NCBI RefSeq assembly: GCF_023634805.2
Contig: NZ_CP106881.1
Span: 682,001-746,000, forward strand
Reading direction: 5' to 3'
DNA: 64,000 nt
Source: Comamonas endophytica
GTDB lineage: Bacteria > Pseudomonadota > Gammaproteobacteria > Burkholderiales > Burkholderiaceae_C
The position numbers and the translations under genes were made by a program. This document shows, piece by piece, positions 25,206-34,065 of the stretch (position 1 is the stretch's first letter; each line of letters starts with the position of its first letter). The notes below the pieces were generated by a model. It did no database searches, had not been told where the DNA came from, and worked only from the letters and a program-made list of their open reading frames with translations.

Positions 25206-26396
25206 ATGCCTCACCAACCCGCTTCTTCCGCGCTTTCGCGCTTCCGAGTGATCGACCTGACGCAGGTGCGCGCCGGCCCGACCTGCTGCCGCCAGCTGGC
25301 CGACTGGGGCGCCGACGTCATCCAGGTCCAGATGCCCGAGCACATGCGCGGCGACGACACGCTGGGAGGCCAGGATGGCTCTGACTACCAATACACCCAC
25401 CGTAACAAGCGCTCCATCACGCTGAACCTGAAGGAGCCCGAGGGCATCGCCACGCTCAAGCGGCTCATTGCCACCGCCGACGTCGTCGTCGAGAACTTCC
25501 GCCCGGACGTGAAGTACCGCCTTGGCATCGACTACGAGACGCTGTCCGCCCAGAACCCAGGCCTGGTGTATGCCAGCATCTCGGGCTTTGGCCAGACCGG
25601 CCCGCTGGCGCAGCGCCCGGGCTTCGACCAGATCGCCCAGGGCATGGGCGGCCTGATGTCCGTGACCGGTCTTCCCGAGCAAGGGCCGGTGCGTGTCGGC
25701 ATCCCCATTGCCGACCTTTGCGCCGGCATCTTCGCGGCGCAGGGCATTCTGGTGGCCCTGCTGGAACGCGAAGCCTCGGGGCGCGGCCAGTTCGTGCACA
25801 CCTCCCTGCTGGAATCCATGGTCTACATGATGGACTTCCAGACCTCGCGCTATCTCATCGATGGCGAGGTCGCCACGCAGGCCGGCAATTTCCACCCCAC
25901 GAGCATCCCGACCGGCGTCTACAAGGCGCGCGACGGCTATCTGAACATCGCCGTGTTCGGCTCGAAGATCTGGGAACGCTTTTGCAACATCCTCGGCGCG
26001 CCCGAGTGGATCGTCGACCCCCGCTACCACGACAAGCCATCGCGTTCCGCGAACCGCGACACCCTCAACGCCGAGATAGACAAACGCCTGGCACAGCAAG
26101 ACCGCGCGCACTGGATCCGCGAATTCAACGCCGGCGGCGTTGCCTGCGGCCTGATCAGCAGCGTGAAGGAGACGCTCGAGGAGCCGCAGATCGCGCACCT
26201 GGGCATGGTCAAGGAGGTGGTCTCCGCCCGCCTGGGCCCGCAGCGCCTGGTGGGCCAGCCGATGCAGCTCGAGCGCACGCCCAGCTCCATCGCGCGTGCC
26301 GCGCCGCGCCGCGGCGAGCACACGGAAGAAGTACTGAGCGAGCTCGGCATTGCCCAGGACGCCCTGCAGAACATGAAGGCCCAAGGAGTCTACTGA
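25206..26396 (+). CDS. CaiB/BaiF-type (family III) CoA-transferase
   Basis: A 396-residue family III CoA-transferase, which moves CoA between carboxylic acids. The N-terminus has RVIDLTQVRAGPTCCRQLADWGADVI with the CoA-binding loop, then the NKRSITLNLKEPEG and VVVENFRPDV family motifs. At the position where the catalytic Asp usually lies, the sequence reads HTSLLESM with Glu. It begins a likely five-gene catabolic operon: CoA-transferase, crotonase, oxidoreductase, Bug protein, GntR regulator. Its stop overlaps the next start by one base (TGATG). It probably activates the organic acid that the Bug protein binds. Confidence 0.88.
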   Translation: MPHQPASSALSRFRVIDLTQVRAGPTCCRQLADWGADVIQVQMPEHMRGDDTLGGQDGSDYQYTHRNKRSITLNLKEPEGIATLKRLIATADVVVENFRPDVKYRLGIDYETLSAQNPGLVYASISGFGQTGPLAQRPGFDQIAQGMGGLMSVTGLPEQGPVRVGIPIADLCAGIFAAQGILVALLEREASGRGQFVHTSLLESMVYMMDFQTSRYLIDGEVATQAGNFHPTSIPTGVYKARDGYLNIAVFGSKIWERFCNILGAPEWIVDPRYHDKPSRSANRDTLNAEIDKRLAQQDRAHWIREFNAGGVACGLISSVKETLEEPQIAHLGMVKEVVSARLGPQRLVGQPMQLERTPSSIARAAPRRGEHTEEVLSELGIAQDALQNMKAQGVY

Positions 26397-27217
26397 TGAC
26401 CGAAACCACCAACCACCCCACCTACGAATCCACGACCGAGCGCGTCAAGGCCTGGCTGGACGGCAGCACGCTGCACATCCGCTTCAACAACCCCGCGCGG
26501 CACAACGCGCTGTCCGTGGACATGTGGGAAGCCGTGCCGCCCCTGCTGCGCGTGGCCCGGGAGGACGGCCGCGTGCGCCTGGTGGTGTTCTCCGGCGAGG
26601 GGGACAAGGCCTTCGTGTCCGGGGCGGATATCTCGCAATTCGAGGACATGCGCGCGGCCAAGGAAGCCGTCAAGCGCTACGAGGCCATGGCCGAAGAGTC
26701 GCTGATGAGCATCCACGACTTTCCCAAGCCGACGCTGGCCGTCATCCGCGGCTACTGCATCGGCGGCGGCGTCAACGTGGCCATCAGCTGCGATATCCGG
26801 ATTGCCGCCAGCAACTCGGTGCTGTCCATTCCCGCGGCCCGGCTGGGCCTGGGCTACCGCTACTCGGCGATGAAGAACCTGGTGGACCTGGTGGGCCCCG
26901 GCGTTGCCAAGGACCTGTTCTTCACGGCCCGCCGGATCGACGGCGACGAGGCGCAGCGCCTGGGCCTGGTCACGCGCAGCTGCCCGGCCGACGCCCTCGA
27001 CGCGCTGCTGGCCGAATACACCACTGCCATGGCCGAGAACGCGCCGCTGACCATCCAGGCGGCCAAGGCCATCACGCGCGAGATCCTCAAGCCCTCGCCC
27101 GAGCTGGACATGGAACTGTGCACCGCGCTGATCCAGGGGTGCTTCCAGAGCGCCGACTACGCCGAAGGCCGCACCGCCTTCATGCAAAAGCGCAAGCCGG
27201 TCTTCAGCGGCCGCTGA
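26396..27217 (+). CDS. Enoyl-CoA hydratase/isomerase (crotonase) family protein
   Basis: A 273-residue crotonase-fold protein. The oxyanion-hole motifs are present: FVSGADISQF, and GYCIGGGVNVAIS. Of the two glutamates of true hydratases, the first is Asn (GGGVN instead of GGGCE) and the second falls in SIPAARLGLG, also without Glu. It is thus unlikely to be an ordinary hydratase; a decarboxylase, isomerase, thioesterase or C-C hydrolase role is more plausible. It overlaps the CoA-transferase stop by one base, so it probably acts on the CoA ester made by that enzyme. Confidence 0.87.
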   Translation: MTETTNHPTYESTTERVKAWLDGSTLHIRFNNPARHNALSVDMWEAVPPLLRVAREDGRVRLVVFSGEGDKAFVSGADISQFEDMRAAKEAVKRYEAMAEESLMSIHDFPKPTLAVIRGYCIGGGVNVAISCDIRIAASNSVLSIPAARLGLGYRYSAMKNLVDLVGPGVAKDLFFTARRIDGDEAQRLGLVTRSCPADALDALLAEYTTAMAENAPLTIQAAKAITREILKPSPELDMELCTALIQGCFQSADYAEGRTAFMQKRKPVFSGR

Positions 27218-27242
27218 GCCATCCACGACAAAAGGAGACAGC

Positions 27243-28229
27243 ATGCGTTCCTACTGGATGCAGCAGAACGAAGCTTCTGCAGTACTTGAATTGCGCGAGG
27301 TGCCCATACCCACGCCCGGCGCGAAGCAATTGCTGGTGCGGGTGCGCGCGGCCTCGCTCAACCGGGGCGAATTCGTCGCCGGCCACGGCCTGCACGGCCC
27401 TGCCGGCAGCTGGAAGGCGATTGGCGGCGAGTGCGCGGGCGAGGTGATCGGCTGCGGCACGGAGGTGACGGATTTCAGCCCTGGGGAGCGGGTGATGGGT
27501 CGCTGCTCCGGTGCGTTTGCCGAGTATGCGCTGCTGGACCAGGCGGAGGCGATGCACATCCCCGGCAACCTGTCCTGGGAAGAAGCCGGGAGCATCCCGC
27601 TCACTTTCCTCGTGTCGTTCGACATGCTGGTGCTGCAGGGGCATCTCCAGCAAGGTGAATGGGTCCTGATCAATGGCGTCTCCTCCGGCGTGGGCGTGGC
27701 GTCGCTGCAGCTGGCCAAGGCCCTGGGAGCCAGGGTCGTCGGAACCTCCGGGTCGCAAGCGAAGCTGGAGATGCTCGAGGGGCTGGGCCTGGACGCCGGC
27801 ATCTGCACGCGACAGCCCGACTTCGCGGCAGAGGTCAACGCCCTCACCGAAGGCAAGGGCGTGAAGCTCGTCATCAATGCCGTCGGCGGCTCGGTCTTTG
27901 CGGAAAGCATCCGCACGCTGGCGTTCGAGGGGCGGCTCGCGACCGTGGGCTACGTCGATGGGGTGCTCCACGCCGACATCGACCTCGAGGCCCTGCACGC
28001 CAAAAGGCTCACCGTGTTTGGCGTCTCGAACAAGCTGCGCACCAAGGCGCAGAAGTCGGCCGCGCTGCCGCGCTTCATTGCCGAAGTGCTGCCGCATTTC
28101 GCCTCCGGCCGCATCAAGCCGCAGATCGACGAGGTCGTGGACTTCGAAGGCCTGGCCGATGCCAAAGCCCGCATGGAAGCCGGCGCCCATGCCGGAAAGA
28201 TCGTTCTGAGAATGCCCGCGCTCGACTGA
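27243..28229 (+). CDS. Zinc-independent quinone oxidoreductase-like MDR dehydrogenase
   Basis: A 328-residue medium-chain dehydrogenase/reductase. The N-terminal GroES-like domain (PIPTPGAKQLLVRVRAASLNRGE) lacks the Cys/His set of zinc alcohol dehydrogenases. The Rossmann domain has NGVSSGVGVASLQLAKALGA and AVGGSVFAESI. This pattern fits NADPH:quinone/enoyl reductases. The start has a strong AAAAGGAGA ribosome-binding site. It sits between a crotonase and a Bug protein in the catabolic operon and probably reduces or oxidises an intermediate of that pathway. Substrate unknown. Confidence 0.88.
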   Translation: MRSYWMQQNEASAVLELREVPIPTPGAKQLLVRVRAASLNRGEFVAGHGLHGPAGSWKAIGGECAGEVIGCGTEVTDFSPGERVMGRCSGAFAEYALLDQAEAMHIPGNLSWEEAGSIPLTFLVSFDMLVLQGHLQQGEWVLINGVSSGVGVASLQLAKALGARVVGTSGSQAKLEMLEGLGLDAGICTRQPDFAAEVNALTEGKGVKLVINAVGGSVFAESIRTLAFEGRLATVGYVDGVLHADIDLEALHAKRLTVFGVSNKLRTKAQKSAALPRFIAEVLPHFASGRIKPQIDEVVDFEGLADAKARMEAGAHAGKIVLRMPALD

Positions 28230-28254
28230 TTCCAATTCATAACAGGGAGACAAC

Positions 28255-29223
28255 ATGCGACTCAAGAAACTGCTCTGCGCCTGCGCGCTTGGCACACTGA
28301 CCTTTGCCGCTGCCGCCCAGGGCAGCTACCCCAGCAAGCCGATCCGAATGGTGGTCGGGTTCGCTCCTGGCGGCGCCGCCGACCTGGTGGCCCGCGCGAT
28401 GAGCGAGGCCTTCGGCAAGGCGCTGGGGCAACCCATCGTGGTGGAGAACAAGCCGGGCAATGGATCCAGCATTGCCGCCGACATCGCGGCCAAATCTCCG
28501 GCCGACGGCTACACCATCCTCATTGCCAGCCCCAGCAGCATTTCCGTCAATCCGGCGCTCAACCCCAAGCTCGCTGCCAGCGTCCGCGATCTGGTGCCGG
28601 TCACGAAGATCACCACCTCGCCCCTGGTGCTGGCCGTCAACCCCGCCACCGGCATCAACACCGTGCCCGAGCTCATCGCTGCGGCAAGGAAGCGCCCTGG
28701 AGAGCTCAACTACTCCACCTCCGGCAATGGCTCCGCCCCGCACCTGGGCGCCGCCCTGTTCACGTTGGTGACCAAGACCGAGATGACGCATGTGCCCTAC
28801 CGCGGCGGCAGCCTGGCCATCCAGTCGGTCATGGCCGGAGACACGCAGGTGACCTTCGGAACCTCGCCTTCCGTGCTGCCCATGACCACCAGCGGCAAGC
28901 TCAAGGCCCTGGCCGTCAGCACGCGTGAGCGCTCGGCGCTGGTGCCGTCGCTGCCCGGCATGCGCGAAGCCGGCCTGCCCGACTACGACATCGAGTTCTG
29001 GTACGGCATCTTCCTGCCCGCGGGCACGCCCGAGCCGATCGTCAGGAAGGTGTATGACGCGGCCATCAGCGCCATGCGCCAGCCCCAGGTCAAAGCCACG
29101 CTGGCGCGCGACGGCACGGAAGTCTCCACCTCGGAATCCCCCGCGGCATTTCGCAGCTTCCTGGCCGAGGACGGAAAGTTCTGGGTCAACCTGGTGAAGA
29201 ATGCCAACGTGAAGGTGGAGTGA
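28255..29223 (+). CDS. Tripartite tricarboxylate transporter (Bug/TctC) solute-binding protein
   Basis: A 322-residue periplasmic binding protein. A signal peptide (MRLKKLLCACALGTLTFAAAAQ) precedes the Bug-family opening SYPSKPIRMVVGFAPGGAADLVAR. The ligand-loop segments VVENKPGNGSS and the MTHVPYRGGSLA motif are present. The family binds carboxylates and related small molecules and is greatly expanded in Comamonadaceae and Bordetella, often without adjacent TctA/TctB genes, as here. It is followed by a GntR regulator and preceded by CoA-dependent catabolic genes, so its ligand is probably the pathway substrate. Confidence 0.93.
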   Translation: MRLKKLLCACALGTLTFAAAAQGSYPSKPIRMVVGFAPGGAADLVARAMSEAFGKALGQPIVVENKPGNGSSIAADIAAKSPADGYTILIASPSSISVNPALNPKLAASVRDLVPVTKITTSPLVLAVNPATGINTVPELIAAARKRPGELNYSTSGNGSAPHLGAALFTLVTKTEMTHVPYRGGSLAIQSVMAGDTQVTFGTSPSVLPMTTSGKLKALAVSTRERSALVPSLPGMREAGLPDYDIEFWYGIFLPAGTPEPIVRKVYDAAISAMRQPQVKATLARDGTEVSTSESPAAFRSFLAEDGKFWVNLVKNANVKVE

Positions 29224-29254
29224 GCGCCGCAATGATTCCGCAACGCGAGGGCCC

Positions 29255-29932
29255 ATGTACGATTCGCTCATGAATTCGTCTCCTACTACCCGTGGTGCGG
29301 GCCTGTCGCATTCCATCGTCGCTGAAATCAAGCAGTTGATCTATGCCGGCGAGTTCAAGCCCGGCGAGCGCCTCAACGAAGCGGCGCTGGCCTTGCGCAT
29401 GGGAACGAGCCGGGGCCCCATCCGGGAAGCCGTCAAGGTGCTCGCCGGCCTGGGCATCGTCACCGCGGTGCCGAACAAGGGAGTGTTCGTGCGCCAGCTG
29501 TCCCTGCGCGAAGCGCTGGAGATCTACGATCTGCGCGCCCTCGTGTTCGGATTCGCGGCCGAGCGCGCCTGCGACCACCTGACCGACGGGCACCGGCAGG
29601 AATTCGAGAAGCTGCTTGCCGGCATGGACGAAGCCTGCGAGCACGGCGAAGGCACGCGCTACTACGAACTGAACCTGCAGTTCCATGCGCTCATCCTGCA
29701 GTTGTCCAACAACCGCCGGGCGCAGCAAGCCTATGACGACTACGTCAAGGAACTGCACCTGGTGCGGCGCAAGTACTTCAACACCCCGGGCAACATGCGC
29801 CGCTCCAATGTCGAGCATCGCGCGATCTATGACGCCATCGTCAATGAGCAACCGGCAAAGGCCCGGACGGCGGCGGAGCGCCATGTCCAGGCCGGGCGCA
29901 TCCGGCTGATGGAGCACTTCGACAGCCACTGA
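29255..29932 (+). CDS. GntR-family (FadR/FCD subfamily) transcriptional regulator
   Basis: A 225-residue regulator. The winged helix-turn-helix at about residues 15-80 reads IKQLIYAGEFKPGERLNEAALALRMGTSRGPIREA. The all-helical FCD ligand domain follows (EALEIYDLRALVFGFAAERA ... FHALILQLSNN ... EHRAIYDAI) with the Asp/His metal-ligand pattern. FCD regulators usually repress a nearby catabolic operon until an organic acid binds. It is last in the operon at 25206-29932 and the palindrome at 25137-25150 is a likely target. The ATG at 29255 has GAGGG ahead of it; 29273 is an alternative. Confidence 0.92.
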   Translation: MYDSLMNSSPTTRGAGLSHSIVAEIKQLIYAGEFKPGERLNEAALALRMGTSRGPIREAVKVLAGLGIVTAVPNKGVFVRQLSLREALEIYDLRALVFGFAAERACDHLTDGHRQEFEKLLAGMDEACEHGEGTRYYELNLQFHALILQLSNNRRAQQAYDDYVKELHLVRRKYFNTPGNMRRSNVEHRAIYDAIVNEQPAKARTAAERHVQAGRIRLMEHFDSH

Positions 29933-29978
29933 GCCGGAGCCCGCATGTACGGGCGCCCCGCCCCGCGCTGCCCGCCGC

Positions 29979-31520
29979 TCAGATCATCAGTTCGATGACA
30001 AACGGCCCGCGCTTGCCAAAGCTCGCCCGCATCAGATCCGCCAGCTGATCCAGCGAGCTCGCGCGCGCCGCCTCCACGCCCATGCCCTGGGCGAGCCTGG
30101 TCCAATCGATGGCCGGATTGCCCAGGTCCAGCATGCTCATCGCGGTATCGCCCGGCGTGGCGCCGACGCTCCTGTACTCGCCGATCAGGATGTTGTACTT
30201 GCTGTTGTTGAGCAGGATGGTGGTCACCGGCAGCTGCTCGCGCGCCTGGGTCCACAGCGACTGCAGCGAATACATGGCCGAGCCATCGGCCTGCAGGTTG
30301 ATGACGCGGCGCTGCCCCTTCGCGCCCAGCGCGGCGCCCGTGGCCACCGGCATGCCGTCGCCGATGGCGCCGCCGGCCAGGTGCAGCCAGTCGTGCGCGG
30401 GGGCGGCATGCGTGAACTTGTAGAAGCCGCGGCCGTAGGAGATGCTTTCGTCCGAGATGATCGCGTTGTCGGGCATCAGCGCGGCCAGTGTCTGCGCCAG
30501 GCCTTCGGGCGTGGGCGCGCCGGTCGCGGCCTCGGGGCGCGGGCCCGGGTCGGGGATGGCGGCTTCGGGGGCGCCCAGTTCCTTGACCAGTCCACGCAGG
30601 GCTTCGACCGGATCCTGGTCGGGGCGCGACAGCACATGCAGCTGCGCCTGCGGGTCGTGCTGGATCGAGGGCATGCCGGGGTAGCCGAAGAAGCCCACGG
30701 GCGGCGTGGCATTCACCAGGATGATGTGCTTGAAGCGTTCCAGCGCCTTGATGGCCTGTTCCATGACATAGGGCACACGCTCGAGCTGCATATGGCCGCG
30801 GCCGCGCGCCAGATGCGAACTCGAATAGCTGGCCATCACGGTGGCACCCGTGGCGCTGGCAACGCGATGCGCCAGCGCCTGGCCTTCGCCCAGCACGCCG
30901 GGGCCGGCCAGCAGGATCAGCACGTCGCGCTGGTTGCGCAGGATGCGCGCCGCCTGCTCGATGGCGCCGCCGTCGATGGCGGGCGGGACCGGCGCGTCGA
31001 AGGGCGCGCCCACGATGCCGCCCTCTTCCCATGACACATCGGCGGGCAGGATCAGTGTGGCGATCTGGCCGGGATAGGTGCGGGCCGCGCGCACGGCCTC
31101 GACGGCGTCGCGCCCCAGGTCGGCAGTCTGCGTGCTGGTGCGCACCCAGGCGGAAACGGTCTGCGCCATGCCGGCCGTATCGGCCGTGAGCGGTGCGTCG
31201 AAGGGGCGGTGGTAGGTGGCCTGGTCGCCCACGATGTTGACGATGCCGCTGCGCGCGCGGCGCGCGTTGTGCAGGTTGCCCATGCCGTTGGCCAGGCCCG
31301 GGCCGCAGTGCAGCAGCGTGCAGGCCGGCTTGCGCGCGATGCGGAAGTAGCCGTCGGCCATGCCGGTGACCACGTTTTCCTGCAGGCCGAGCACGCACTT
31401 CATGCCGGGCACCTGATCGAGCGCCGCCACGAAGTGCATCTCGCTGGTGCCGGGGTTGGCGAAACAGGTATCCACGCCAGCGGCCAGCAGCGTCTTCACC
31501 AGGCTTTTTGCTCCGTTCAT
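29979..31520 (-). CDS. Thiamine-diphosphate enzyme, acetolactate synthase large-subunit-like
   Basis: A 513-residue ThDP-dependent enzyme. The N-terminal Pyr domain has FANPGTSEMHF and the catalytic Glu in LGLQENVVTGMADGY. The central domain is LILLAGPGVLGEGQAL. The C-terminal PP domain has QADGSAMYSLQSLWTQA with NNSKYNIL closing the ThDP/Mg site. The family includes acetolactate synthases and 2-oxoacid decarboxylases of the benzoylformate decarboxylase type; this branch is usually annotated as acetolactate synthase but its substrate is not known. Start ATG 31520 has GGAGGA upstream. It is the third gene of an operon with an MFS transporter (19 bp gap) and a phosphoesterase. Confidence 0.85.
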   Translation of the reverse strand: MNGAKSLVKTLLAAGVDTCFANPGTSEMHFVAALDQVPGMKCVLGLQENVVTGMADGYFRIARKPACTLLHCGPGLANGMGNLHNARRARSGIVNIVGDQATYHRPFDAPLTADTAGMAQTVSAWVRTSTQTADLGRDAVEAVRAARTYPGQIATLILPADVSWEEGGIVGAPFDAPVPPAIDGGAIEQAARILRNQRDVLILLAGPGVLGEGQALAHRVASATGATVMASYSSSHLARGRGHMQLERVPYVMEQAIKALERFKHIILVNATPPVGFFGYPGMPSIQHDPQAQLHVLSRPDQDPVEALRGLVKELGAPEAAIPDPGPRPEAATGAPTPEGLAQTLAALMPDNAIISDESISYGRGFYKFTHAAPAHDWLHLAGGAIGDGMPVATGAALGAKGQRRVINLQADGSAMYSLQSLWTQAREQLPVTTILLNNSKYNILIGEYRSVGATPGDTAMSMLDLGNPAIDWTRLAQGMGVEAARASSLDQLADLMRASFGKRGPFVIELMI

Positions 31521-31539
31521 CTTGTCATCCTCCGAGGTT

Positions 31540-32757
31540 TCATTTTTCCCGCGATGCCGCGGCGCGCGCCATCGACGGACTGAGCATATAGGCTGCGATG
31601 CCGACCAGCAGCATCGCGCAGCCAAAGGCGAAGATCCGCGCAAAGGCATCGGTGGCGGATCTTCCCGCGGACAGCTGCGCATCGGCGATCAGGCCGAAGA
31701 CCCAGGCCGCCGCCGCCGAGCCCAGGAACACGAAGGTATTGAGCAGCCCCAGGCCGCGGCCGACGATTTCCGGCGCCAGCAGCATGCGCCCATGGGCCAT
31801 CACCAGCGGATGCAGCACGCCGATCGTTGCCATGGCCGCCAGCAGCGGGATGTCCAGCAGCACGCCCGCGGCGGGCATCAGCGCCAGCGCGCAGCCCGCG
31901 GCCAGTGCCGCCAGCGACCAGCCCAACACCGTCGTGCGCACCGAGGAGCGGTGCACGAACCAGGGCAGCGCGGTGGCCGCGCAGATCGCCGCCACGCTGA
32001 GGACGGCCAGCGCCAGGCCGCGCGTGCCCGCGGGCATGCCGAAGACATCGGCCAGGTAGGGCCCGCCCCAGGAGTTGCGGAACGTTGTGCCCACTGCCAT
32101 TGCCATGCACAGGGGAATCAGCGTCCACAGCGCGGGAACGAACAGCAGCCGCCCGCTGGCGCGCAGCATGGCGAGCGTGCCCTCCCCGCGCGCCCGCCCG
32201 CTGTCGCGCACCTGGGTGGCAACGAAATAGCAGGCCACCGCCATCAGCACGCCGGCCACGAACATCGGCGGGCGCCAGCCCACGGCATGCACCACCCAGC
32301 CCAGCGGCGCGGTGGCGCACAGCGCGCCGATCATGCCGGCGGCATTGGCCCGGCTGACCGAGGTGGCGAACTGGTGCGGCGGCAGGGCCTGCCCGGCGAA
32401 GTGCATCAGTCCCATGAACACCGGCGCGCAGGCCAGGCCCAGGCCCACCTGCGCCAGCATCGCGGTGGCGCCGTTGGGTGCCAGGGCAAACAGCGCGGCG
32501 GAGACCACGCCCAGCGACATCAGCCAGCGCGTGGGCGCGCCGACCCCATAGCGGTCGAAGGCCATGCCGACGGGAATCTGGGCAATGCCGAAGGACAGGA
32601 AGAAGCACGACGACAGCGTGCCGAACCCGGCCGGCGACAGCTGCAGGTCGGCTTGCACCTCGGGGGCCATGACGGCCATGCAGGTGCGAAAGAACTGGCT
32701 CAGCGTGAGCGCGAAGGTCATCGCGGCCAGGCCGCGGGCGGGGGAAGCGGTGTCCAT
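31540..32757 (-). CDS. Major facilitator superfamily transporter
   Basis: A 405-residue MFS protein with twelve predicted hydrophobic helices. The loop 2-3 signature reads GMAFDRYGVGAPTRWLM, close to the G-x-x-x-D-R-x-G-x-R consensus. No solute can be read from the sequence. It is coded 7 bp after the metallophosphoesterase gene and 19 bp before the ThDP enzyme gene, so it probably moves the substrate or product of that enzyme. Confidence 0.87.
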   Translation of the reverse strand: MDTASPARGLAAMTFALTLSQFFRTCMAVMAPEVQADLQLSPAGFGTLSSCFFLSFGIAQIPVGMAFDRYGVGAPTRWLMSLGVVSAALFALAPNGATAMLAQVGLGLACAPVFMGLMHFAGQALPPHQFATSVSRANAAGMIGALCATAPLGWVVHAVGWRPPMFVAGVLMAVACYFVATQVRDSGRARGEGTLAMLRASGRLLFVPALWTLIPLCMAMAVGTTFRNSWGGPYLADVFGMPAGTRGLALAVLSVAAICAATALPWFVHRSSVRTTVLGWSLAALAAGCALALMPAAGVLLDIPLLAAMATIGVLHPLVMAHGRMLLAPEIVGRGLGLLNTFVFLGSAAAAWVFGLIADAQLSAGRSATDAFARIFAFGCAMLLVGIAAYMLSPSMARAAASREK

Positions 32758-32764
32758 GGTGCTG

Positions 32765-33889
32765 CTACCGGCCGCGCGTGAGCACGAACTCGGTGATCTC
32801 CGAAGGCTTGCCCAGCCGCAGTGGGAAACCCATCCACAGCCCCGTGCCGTTGCTCACATAGAGCTGCATGCCGCCCACGCGGTAGCCGCGGCTGAGAAAC
32901 CCCTCGTTGGGCGGCCCGATCACCGGCGCCATGCCGACGACCATGCCGCCGTGCGTATGGCCCGAAAGCTGCACCGCAACGCCCTGCTGCGCGTGGTTTG
33001 CGGCCCCCGCCGGCCGGTGCGCCAGCAGCACGACGGGCGCGCCAGACGGCGCGCCCGCCAGCGCCTTGGGCAGATCCGGGCCCTCATCGCCGTAGCGCAG
33101 CGCCGCGGCATCGGCTATGCCAGCGACGGTCAGCTGCGCATCGCCATGCCGCACGACCTCGTGCTGGTTGGTCAGCATGCGGATACCCAGCTCCTGCAGC
33201 CTGGGCTTCCAGGCGCCATAGTCGAAGTAATACTCATGGTTGCCCGGAATGCCGATCACGCCGTGGCGCGCCCTGAGCTGCGCCAGCGGCTCGACATCAC
33301 CCCGACGCGCCTCCACGCTGCCGTCGATGACGTCGCCGGTGACCACGATCAGATCGGCGCCGATGCCATTGGTGCGCTCGACCACGCCCCGCACCCAGTC
33401 ACGCTGGAACAGTTTGCTGATATGCAGGTCGCTCAGCTGCACCAGCCTGAACCCTTCGAGCTCTGCCGGCAGGTCCTTGACGGCCAAGTCCACGCGGTGG
33501 ACTTCGGGCAGGCGCGCTGCCTGGATGAAGCCATAGCCCCCCAATGCAAACGCCAGCACCACGCTGGCGACCCGGCGCGCCGTGCCGCGCGGCGGATGCG
33601 ACCACCGGCGCGCGGCCAGCCGGTACAGCACCTCCAGGATCTCGCCAACGATGGTGAACACCAGCAGCAGCACGAAGCTGCCAAAGGTCCAGCCCAGCAG
33701 CGCGACGACCGGGAAAGGCAGCTCCGGCGCATACATGTTGCCGAAGAATACGCGCGACCAGAACTGGTAGAGCGCGCCCGGCAGCAGCGCGGCGGCGGCC
33801 AGGAGCTTCCAGTGCAGGCGGATGGGCAGGGGCGCGATGACGCGGGCGACGATGAACAGATAGGCGATGGCGCAATAGACGTGGAACAC
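32765..33889 (-). CDS. Membrane-anchored metallophosphoesterase (YaeI/YkuE-like)
   Basis: A 374-residue protein with about four N-terminal hydrophobic segments (residues 5-115) followed by a calcineurin-like phosphoesterase domain. The metal motifs are LSDLHISK, VVTGDVIDG, GIPGNHEYY and LSGHTHGG, a complete dimetal site. Relatives remove phosphate from lipids such as UDP-diacylglucosamine or unknown substrates at the membrane. The start is a GTG at 33889 with a weak ribosome-binding site, so the exact N-terminus is uncertain. It leads the three-gene operon ending at 29979. Confidence 0.86.
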   Translation of the reverse strand: MFHVYCAIAYLFIVARVIAPLPIRLHWKLLAAAALLPGALYQFWSRVFFGNMYAPELPFPVVALLGWTFGSFVLLLVFTIVGEILEVLYRLAARRWSHPPRGTARRVASVVLAFALGGYGFIQAARLPEVHRVDLAVKDLPAELEGFRLVQLSDLHISKLFQRDWVRGVVERTNGIGADLIVVTGDVIDGSVEARRGDVEPLAQLRARHGVIGIPGNHEYYFDYGAWKPRLQELGIRMLTNQHEVVRHGDAQLTVAGIADAAALRYGDEGPDLPKALAGAPSGAPVVLLAHRPAGAANHAQQGVAVQLSGHTHGGMVVGMAPVIGPPNEGFLSRGYRVGGMQLYVSNGTGLWMGFPLRLGKPSEITEFVLTRGR

Positions 33890-34065
33890 GGGGAGCTGGG
33901 GAAATGGAGGCGCCTTGACGCGGATGGCCGCTGCTGCGCGGCCGATCCGTGTATTTTGCCGCGCCGCGGCGCTGCCCGGCCCGTCGCCGCAGACACATCG
34001 GCGACCACGGCCGCAATCGCTAAGATAGCTGCATGCCCACCCCCTGCCCGTGAAGTGAAGACGCC

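Noticed and set aside
29979..31520. ADGS in place of GDGS in the ThDP-binding motif of the acetolactate-synthase-like enzyme
   Set aside because: QADGSAMY is the usual form in this branch of the family, so it is not evidence of inactivation.
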